This document shows, piece by piece, positions 57,789-64,000 of a stretch of 64,000 nucleotides of DNA; position 1 is the stretch's first letter, and every line of letters begins with the position of its first letter. The translations under genes and the position numbers were made by a program. The stretch is from NCBI RefSeq assembly GCF_900205965.1, contig NZ_OAOF01000019.1:25524-89523 (forward strand). Direction: 5' to 3'. The DNA is from Lacrimispora amygdalina (lineage in GTDB: Bacteria; Bacillota; Clostridia; Lachnospirales; Lachnospiraceae). The notes beneath the pieces are model-generated. The model did no database searches. It saw nothing but the letters and a program-made list of their open reading frames with translations, and was not told the origin of the DNA.

Positions 57789-60700
57789 ATGGATAAGAGT
57801 TTACAATCCCCTAATAAAACAGGTACTCCGGGGCTTTACGATGCCCGTTTCGAGCATGACAACTGCGGTATTGGTGCAGTGGCAAATATGAAAGGGATAA
57901 AGACCCATAAGACAGTGGAGCAGGCTCTCCATATCGTGGAAAACTTAGAGCACAGAGCAGGAAAAGATGCGGATGGGAAGACCGGTGATGGTGTTGGTAT
58001 CATGCTTCAGATCTCTCATAAGTTTTTTAAGAAAGTGACCAGACCGTTAAACATCGGGCTTGGAGAGGAAAGAGAATACGGAGTCGGAATGTTCTTCTTC
58101 CCTCAGGACGAACTTGCCAGAAATCAGGCAAAAAAGATGTTTGAAATAATAGTACAAAAAGAGGGCATAGAATTTCTGGGCTGGAGAGATGTACCCATTC
58201 ATCCGGAACTGATTGGTGCAAAGGCAGTAGAGCGTATGCCATATATTGCCCAGGCATTTGTGAAAAAGCCTGCAGATGTAAACAAGGGACTGGATTTTGA
58301 CCGGAAGCTTTATGTATCCAGACGAATATTTGAACAGAGCAACGATAATACCTACGTGGTATCTTTAAGCAGCAGAACCATTGTATATAAAGGAATGTTC
58401 CTGGTGAAGGAGTTAAGACAGTTTTTTACAGACCTTCAGGATAAAGATTATGAATCAGCCATTGCAGTGGTTCATTCCCGCTTCAGTACCAATACCAATC
58501 CAAGCTGGATGAGAGCCCATCCCAACCGTCTGATCGTACATAACGGTGAGATCAACACCATTCGCGGGAACGTGGATAAGATGATGGCAAGGGAAGAAAA
58601 TATGGAGTCAGAATTCTTCAGCAGCGACATGCATAAAGTTCTTCCTATTATTAATCAGGAAGGCTCTGACTCAGCCATGCTTGACAATGCACTGGAATTT
58701 ATGATGATGAGCGGTATGGATCTTCCGCTGGCAGTTATGGTAACCATTCCTGCTCCCTGGGAACATGATAAATCCATGCCTCAGGAAATCAGGGACTTCT
58801 ACCGTTACTACGCTACCATGATGGAGCCATGGGACGGTCCGGCTTCCATCGTATTCAGTGACGGTGATCTGGTAGGCGCAGTCTTAGACCGCAACGGTCT
58901 CAGACCTTCCAGATATTACATTACCGATGACGATCATATGATTCTGGCATCTGAGGTAGGAGCCATTGATATTGAACAGAGTCATGTGGTAAAGAAGGAG
59001 CGCCTCCGCCCTGGTAAGATGCTTCTGATTGATACGGTAAAGGGCTGTCTGATCAGTGATGAACAATTAAAGGAAATGTATGCACTAAGAAAGCCTTACG
59101 GAGAATGGCTGGATTCCAATTTAATTGAATTAAAAGATCTTCCGATTCCCAATAAAGGGGTGCCGTCCTTAAGCACGGCGGACCGTGCAAGAATGCAGAA
59201 GACTTATGGATATACCTATGAAGAGTACAAGACTATGATTCTGCCTATGGCATTAAACGGAGCAGAAGCCGTCTCAGCCATGGGTGCGGATAGTCCGCTG
59301 GCGGTATTAAGTAAGAAGCACCAGCCTCTTTTTAACTATTTTAAACAGCTGTTTGCCCAGGTAACCAATCCGCCCATTGATTCTATTCGTGAGGAAATCG
59401 TAACTTCTACTACCGTTTATGTAGGAGAAGAAGGGAATATATTAAAAGAAGAGGCGGAAAACTGCAAGATCTTAAAAGTGAACAATCCGATTCTGACCTG
59501 TACCGATCTTCTGAAGATCAAACACATGAAGAGACCCGGCTTTAAGGTAGAAGTGATACCGATTACTTATTATAAGAATACGTCACTGGAAAAGGCCATT
59601 GACAGGCTGTTTTTAGAGGCAGACAGAGCACACCGGGATGGAGCGAACATCATTATTTTATCAGACAGGGACATTGATGAAAACCATGTGCCGATTCCGT
59701 CCCTTTTAGCTGTTTCTGCTCTTCAGCAGCATTTAGTAAAAACAAAGAAAAGAACCTCTGTTGCGCTCATCTTAGAGAGCGGAGAACCAAGGGAAGTTCA
59801 TCATTTTGCCACACTTTTAGGATATGGTGCATGTGCGATTAATCCATATCTGGCTCAGGAATCTATTCACAATTTAATTGATAATGGAATGCTTGATAAA
59901 GATTATTATGCTGCAGTAGAAGATTACAATTCTGCCGTTTTACATGGTATTGTTAAAATTGCCTCAAAAATGGGAATTTCTACCGTTCAGTCCTATCAGG
60001 GAGCCCAGATTTTTGAAGCCATTGGTATTTCAAAGAAAGTAGTTGATACGTATTTTACAGATACGGTGAGCAGGGTAGAGGGCGTTACTCTGGAAGATAT
60101 TGCCAATGACGTGGATACTCTCCATTCTGCTGCATTTGATCCTCTTGGTCTGGATGTGGATTTAACATTAGACAGTGTAGGAAGCCATAAGGAAAGAGCC
60201 GGACAGGAAGAGCACCTTTACAATCCACGCACCATTCATATGCTTCAGCAGGCAACCAGAACAGGAAGCTATGAGATATTTAAAGAATACACCCATGCAC
60301 TGAATGAGGAAGGCCAGATGGTGAATCTAAGAAGCCTTTTGGATTTTGATTATGGGAAGAACAAGGAAATTCCATTAGAAGAAGTGGAAAGCGTGGAGTC
60401 TATTGTAAAACGCTTTAAGACAGGAGCAATGTCTTATGGTTCCATCTCACAGGAGGCTCATGAAGCCCTGGCAATTGCAATGAACCGCATTCACGGTAAG
60501 TCAAACAGCGGAGAAGGCGGAGAAAGCCTGGAACGCCTTACCGTAGGACCGGATGGATTAAACCGGTGTTCTGCCATTAAACAGGTGGCTTCCGGACGTT
60601 TTGGCGTAACTTCCAGATACTTAGTCAGTGCAAAAGAGATTCAGATTAAAATGGCGCAGGGAGCAAAGCCTGGTGAAGGCGGACATCTTCCGGGCCAGAA

Positions 60701-62348
60701 GGTATATCCATGGGTAGCGAAAACAAGACACTCAACAACCGGAGTGGGATTAATCTCTCCGCCGCCTCATCATGACATTTATTCCATCGAGGATCTGGCT
60801 CAGTTGATTTATGATTTGAAAAATTCCAATACCAGTGCCAGAATTTCTGTAAAGCTTGTTTCAGAAGCAGGAGTCGGTACGGTAGCTGCCGGTGTTGCAA
60901 AGGCAGGTGCCCAGGTTATTTTAATTTCCTCCTTTGACGGCGGAACCGGAGCTGCCCCCAGAAACTCCATTTATAATGCAGGACTTCCATGGGAGCTTGG
61001 TGTGGCAGAAGCCCATCAGACCCTGATTATGAACGGGCTTCGGGATAAGGTGATTCTGGAAACAGATGGTAAACTGATGACTGGACGTGATGTGGCGATT
61101 GCATGTATGCTGGGAGCGGAAGAATTCGGCTTTGCAACTGCACCTCTTGTTACACTGGGCTGCGTCATGATGAGAGTCTGCAACTTAGATACATGTCCGG
61201 TTGGCGTTGCCACTCAGAACCCGGAACTTCGCAAGCGCTTTAAAGGAAAACCGGAGTATGTAGTCAATTTCATGTATTTTATTGCAAGAGAGCTTCGGGA
61301 ATATATGGCGAAACTGGGTATCCGAACGGTGGATGAGATGGTTGGAAGAACAGATCTCTTAAAGAAGAAGGATCAGATTGCCAACGAAAGAGCAAAGAAA
61401 GTAGATTTTTCCGCAATTCTTGGAAATCCATATTGCAAAGATAAATTAGCAGGATACGACAAGAAGGTGGTTTATGATTTCCAGCTGGATAAAACCATTG
61501 ATGAAAAAGTTATATTAAAGAAGTTAAAGCAGGCGCTTACCGCAGGTCAGAAGAAGGGACTTCAGATTGATGTTTCTAATACGGACCGTGCACTTGGCAC
61601 CATATTCGGATCAGAGATTACCAGACTGTATCCGGAAGGACTTGCGGAAGATACCTTTACCATCAACTGTACCGGAAGCGGCGGTCAGAGTTTTGGCGCT
61701 TTTATCCCTAAAGGACTGACTCTGGAACTGGTGGGTGACAGCAACGATTACTTTGGCAAGGGTCTCTCCGGCGGAAAGCTGGTGGTTTATCCGCCTCAGG
61801 GTGTTAAATTCAAAGCGGAAGAGAATATTGTTATCGGTAATGTGGCCCTGTACGGTGCGACCAGCGGAAAAGCCTTTATCTGCGGCGTGGCAGGAGAACG
61901 GTTCTGCGTACGAAACTCCGGTGCAACGGCAGTGGTAGAAGGAGTGGGTGACCACGGATGCGAATACATGACAGGCGGACGCGTGGTGGTATTAGGATCT
62001 ACAGGCAAGAACTTTGCAGCCGGTATGAGCGGCGGAATTGCTTATGTATTAGATGAAAAGAGAGACTTATACAAACGCCTGAATAAAGAAATGGTTTCTT
62101 TTGAAGAGATTACAAATAAATACGATGTTTTGGAATTAAAGGATATGATTAAGGAGCATGTGGCTTATACCAACTCCGCAAAGGGCAAGGAAATCCTCGA
62201 CAACTTTGGAGAATATCTGCCTAAATTCAAGAAAATCATGCCTCATGATTACAGGCGCATGATGAATACCATTGTTCAGATGGAAGAAAAGGGTTTAAGC
62301 AGCGAACAGGCTCAGATTGAAGCATTTTATGCAAACACAAAGAAGTAA
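57789..62348 (+). CDS. gltB: Glutamate synthase large subunit
   Basis: NADPH-dependent GOGAT alpha chain, 1519 residues: transfers the amide nitrogen of glutamine to 2-oxoglutarate. A 25-residue propeptide is removed to expose catalytic Cys26 (DNCGIGAVANM). N-terminal class II glutaminase (about 26-420, with SRFSTNTNPSWMRAHPNRLIVHNGEIN-type motif around 240), central domain, FMN-binding synthase domain (about 800-1180: SNSGEGGE, KPGEGGHLPG, GTGAAP), three cysteines in CVMMRVCNLDTCPVG near residue 1125 for a [3Fe-4S] cluster, and a C-terminal beta-helix (GxxG repeats, about 1260-1450). Confidence 0.97.
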   Translation: MDKSLQSPNKTGTPGLYDARFEHDNCGIGAVANMKGIKTHKTVEQALHIVENLEHRAGKDADGKTGDGVGIMLQISHKFFKKVTRPLNIGLGEEREYGVGMFFFPQDELARNQAKKMFEIIVQKEGIEFLGWRDVPIHPELIGAKAVERMPYIAQAFVKKPADVNKGLDFDRKLYVSRRIFEQSNDNTYVVSLSSRTIVYKGMFLVKELRQFFTDLQDKDYESAIAVVHSRFSTNTNPSWMRAHPNRLIVHNGEINTIRGNVDKMMAREENMESEFFSSDMHKVLPIINQEGSDSAMLDNALEFMMMSGMDLPLAVMVTIPAPWEHDKSMPQEIRDFYRYYATMMEPWDGPASIVFSDGDLVGAVLDRNGLRPSRYYITDDDHMILASEVGAIDIEQSHVVKKERLRPGKMLLIDTVKGCLISDEQLKEMYALRKPYGEWLDSNLIELKDLPIPNKGVPSLSTADRARMQKTYGYTYEEYKTMILPMALNGAEAVSAMGADSPLAVLSKKHQPLFNYFKQLFAQVTNPPIDSIREEIVTSTTVYVGEEGNILKEEAENCKILKVNNPILTCTDLLKIKHMKRPGFKVEVIPITYYKNTSLEKAIDRLFLEADRAHRDGANIIILSDRDIDENHVPIPSLLAVSALQQHLVKTKKRTSVALILESGEPREVHHFATLLGYGACAINPYLAQESIHNLIDNGMLDKDYYAAVEDYNSAVLHGIVKIASKMGISTVQSYQGAQIFEAIGISKKVVDTYFTDTVSRVEGVTLEDIANDVDTLHSAAFDPLGLDVDLTLDSVGSHKERAGQEEHLYNPRTIHMLQQATRTGSYEIFKEYTHALNEEGQMVNLRSLLDFDYGKNKEIPLEEVESVESIVKRFKTGAMSYGSISQEAHEALAIAMNRIHGKSNSGEGGESLERLTVGPDGLNRCSAIKQVASGRFGVTSRYLVSAKEIQIKMAQGAKPGEGGHLPGQKVYPWVAKTRHSTTGVGLISPPPHHDIYSIEDLAQLIYDLKNSNTSARISVKLVSEAGVGTVAAGVAKAGAQVILISSFDGGTGAAPRNSIYNAGLPWELGVAEAHQTLIMNGLRDKVILETDGKLMTGRDVAIACMLGAEEFGFATAPLVTLGCVMMRVCNLDTCPVGVATQNPELRKRFKGKPEYVVNFMYFIARELREYMAKLGIRTVDEMVGRTDLLKKKDQIANERAKKVDFSAILGNPYCKDKLAGYDKKVVYDFQLDKTIDEKVILKKLKQALTAGQKKGLQIDVSNTDRALGTIFGSEITRLYPEGLAEDTFTINCTGSGGQSFGAFIPKGLTLELVGDSNDYFGKGLSGGKLVVYPPQGVKFKAEENIVIGNVALYGATSGKAFICGVAGERFCVRNSGATAVVEGVGDHGCEYMTGGRVVVLGSTGKNFAAGMSGGIAYVLDEKRDLYKRLNKEMVSFEEITNKYDVLELKDMIKEHVAYTNSAKGKEILDNFGEYLPKFKKIMPHDYRRMMNTIVQMEEKGLSSEQAQIEAFYANTKK

Positions 62349-62360
62349 GGAGGAGCGATA

Positions 62361-63848
62361 ATGGGTAAGCCAACAGGATTTTTAGAATATAACAGAGAAA
62401 CAGGAAGAACGGTAGATCCCAAAACCCGTTTAAAGGATTATAACGAGTTTCATCTGCACCTTTCTGAAAAGGAACAGAAATGCCAGGGGGCCAGGTGCAT
62501 GGACTGCGGTGTACCATTTTGCCAGTCAGGAGTTATTTTAAATGGAATGGTTTCAGGCTGTCCCTTAAACAATCTGATACCGGAATGGAATGATCTTGTC
62601 TATACCGGTACATGGCAGCAGGCATATAACCGTCTGAAAAAGACCAACAGCTTTCCGGAATTTACCGCAAGGGTATGTCCGGCGCCCTGTGAAGCGGCGT
62701 GTACCTGCGGGTTAAATGGTGATCCGGTTGCGATTAAGGAGAATGAATATGCTATTGTTGAGCGTGCCTACACCTCCGGTATCGCCGGTCCCAGACCTCC
62801 TAAAATCCGTACAGGGAAAAAGGTTGCAGTAATCGGGTCCGGGCCTGCCGGACTGGCAGCAGCTGACCAGCTAAACAAAAGAGGGCACAGTGTAACAGTA
62901 CTGGAGCGGGAGGACCGTTTGGGCGGACTCCTTATGTATGGAATTCCTAATATGAAGCTGGAGAAGCATGTGATTGACCGGAAGGTTGACATCATGAAAG
63001 AAGAGGGCGTTGTTTTTCTCACCGGTGCCGATGTGGGAAAGAATTACAAAGCGAAGGATCTTTTAAAGGATTATGACCGCATTATTCTTGCCTGCGGAGC
63101 CTCCAATCCAAGAGATTTAAATGTTCCTGGAAGAGATGCACAGGGAGTATACTTTGCGGTAGATTTCTTAAAATCAACAACAAAGAGCCTTTTAAATTCA
63201 GATTTAAAAGATAATCAGTACTTATCAGCCAAGGGCAAACATGTGATTGTTATTGGAGGAGGAGATACAGGAAACGACTGTGTGGGAACCTCCCTCCGCC
63301 ATGGCTGCGCCTCTGTTACCCAGCTTGAGATGATGCCAAAGCTTCCGGAAACCAGAACTGAGGATAATACCTGGCCGGAATGGCCGAAGGTTTTGAAAAC
63401 GGATTACGGCCAGGAGGAAGCAATTGCTGTATTCGGTAAAGACCCAAGGGTATATCAGACGACAGTAAAGGAATTTATAAAGGATAAGTCTGGAAAGATG
63501 GTGAAGGCTGTGATCATGGGCCTGGAGCCGAAAAAGGATGAGAAGACCGGACGGATGAGCATGGTGCCGGTAGCCGGCAGTGAGAAAGAAATTCCTGCTG
63601 ATCTGGTTCTAATTGCAGCCGGGTTCTTAGGAGCACAAAATTATGTTGCAGATGCATTTGGCGTTAAATTAAACGGCAGAAGCAATGTAGAAACAGAAGC
63701 TGGCAGATATAAAACCAATGTGGATAAGGTTTTTGTAGCAGGAGATATGCATAGAGGCCAGTCCCTTGTGGTTTGGGCAATCAGGGAAGGCCGTGAAGTG
63801 GCGAGGGAAGTAGATATCAGCCTGATGGGCTATACAAACCTGGTTTAA
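62361..63848 (+). CDS. gltD: Glutamate synthase small subunit
   Basis: Beta chain of GOGAT, 495 residues: takes electrons from NADPH through FAD and two [4Fe-4S] clusters to the large subunit. N-terminal cysteines CQGARCMDCGVPFC near residue 39 and RVCPAPCEAACTCG near residue 103; FAD-binding VIGSGPAGLAAADQLNKRG near residue 154; NADPH-binding VIGGGDTGNDCVGT near residue 294; final FVAGDMHRGQSLVVWA. Starts 12 bases after gltB with AAGGAGG. A terminator follows. Expression is probably tied to nitrogen status through the gltB promoter. Confidence 0.96.
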   Translation: MGKPTGFLEYNRETGRTVDPKTRLKDYNEFHLHLSEKEQKCQGARCMDCGVPFCQSGVILNGMVSGCPLNNLIPEWNDLVYTGTWQQAYNRLKKTNSFPEFTARVCPAPCEAACTCGLNGDPVAIKENEYAIVERAYTSGIAGPRPPKIRTGKKVAVIGSGPAGLAAADQLNKRGHSVTVLEREDRLGGLLMYGIPNMKLEKHVIDRKVDIMKEEGVVFLTGADVGKNYKAKDLLKDYDRIILACGASNPRDLNVPGRDAQGVYFAVDFLKSTTKSLLNSDLKDNQYLSAKGKHVIVIGGGDTGNDCVGTSLRHGCASVTQLEMMPKLPETRTEDNTWPEWPKVLKTDYGQEEAIAVFGKDPRVYQTTVKEFIKDKSGKMVKAVIMGLEPKKDEKTGRMSMVPVAGSEKEIPADLVLIAAGFLGAQNYVADAFGVKLNGRSNVETEAGRYKTNVDKVFVAGDMHRGQSLVVWAIREGREVAREVDISLMGYTNLV

Positions 63849-63854
63849 GAAAGG

Positions 63855-63888
63855 GAAGAGAGACAGTTGTTGTCTCTCTTCTTTTTTT
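63855..63888 (+). terminator. Terminator of gltBD
   Basis: GAAGAGAGACA and TGTCTCTCTTC pair perfectly over a five-base loop, then seven T. Confidence 0.92.
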
Positions 63889-63910
63889 GTATAGCAGTCT
63901 TTTAATAAAC

Positions 63911-64000
63911 CACCTGCTATGCAGGTGCGTCCACAGCCGCTTTAGCTTACAGAAAAAACCTCCAATGATATAATAAGTGTAGGTTCGCCAACCACACTAA
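63911..64000 (-). mobile_element. Possible insertion-sequence end at the window edge
   Basis: After the gltBD terminator there is a perfect 7-bp hairpin, CACCTGC-TAT-GCAGGTG (63911-63927), and a second stem AGTGT/ACACT plus GGTT/AACC at 63976-63998. On the minus strand a frame open from the window edge ends at a TAA at 63947-63949 (last residues LHLLYHWRFFL). A gene end followed by a small hairpin resembles the right end of IS200/IS605-type elements. Only about 50 bp of frame is visible, so the call is tentative. Confidence 0.3.

Noticed and set aside
1..64000. CRISPR array, tRNA or rRNA genes, prophage genes
   Set aside because: No spaced direct repeats, no cloverleaf-like or rRNA sequence and no phage structural or integrase genes were seen on reading the window.

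Overview
The window looks like a chromosomal segment of an anaerobic, spore-forming low-to-mid-GC Firmicute, most likely a Lachnospiraceae-type Clostridia. The grounds are the gene content (DUF4317 protein, class III ribonucleotide reductase, superoxide-reductase-type desulfoferrodoxin, QueH, PdaA-like spore-cortex deacetylase, ScpAB, HPr with both His15 and Ser46), strong AGGAGG ribosome binding sites, frequent GTG/TTG starts and many hairpin-plus-T terminators. Genus is inferred only from general resemblance; no database was searched.

Layout. 1-3.9 kb: end of a sulfate-assimilation operon joining an AprAB-type APS reductase to CysD and CysN. 4.0-7.1 kb: a GNAT acetyltransferase, a 513-bp AT-rich gap holding two long inverted repeats, and a membrane chemoreceptor. 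7.2-11.9 kb: TetR regulator with a palindromic operator, a two-gene ABC transporter, and desulfoferrodoxin. 12.0-19.7 kb (the most accessory-like part): DUF4317 protein, a minus-strand FIST sensor plus soluble chemoreceptor pair, a full-length FokI homologue with no methyltransferase in view, a Crp/Fnr regulator and a SulP anion transporter. 19.8-26.2 kb: a yia-like carbohydrate-acid operon (TRAP transporter, YiaK-like and YiaL-like proteins, GntR regulator, zinc dehydrogenase) behind a strong promoter masked by a 30-bp palindrome.

26.2-35.3 kb holds unlinked small units: PdaA-like deacetylase, HxlR/PhzF divergent pair, carbamate kinase, CPBP protease, glycosyltransferase, PAP2 protein, small membrane exporter, Nudix hydrolase, D,D-carboxypeptidase and an XRE regulator. 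35.4-43 kb: metallophosphoesterase, then scpA-scpB-dut-TPR lipoprotein-hflX, then nrdD, whose promoter carries a NrdR-like tandem site. 43.3-57.4 kb: Rrf2 regulator, MATE exporter with NAD synthetase, rRNA/tRNA methyltransferase, NfeD/SPFH pair, patatin, ornithine carbamoyltransferase with ArgR-like boxes, BirA, MutY, lipid kinase, RpoD, QueH and HPr. 57.8-63.8 kb: glutamate synthase GltBD. The last ~100 bp may be the end of an insertion sequence.

Most of the window is ordinary core metabolism. The items most worth following are the FokI homologue cotranscribed with a Crp-type regulator, the FIST-chemoreceptor module beside it, the inverted-repeat element at 4.6-4.95 kb, and several well-formed palindromic operators that link regulators here to likely targets.
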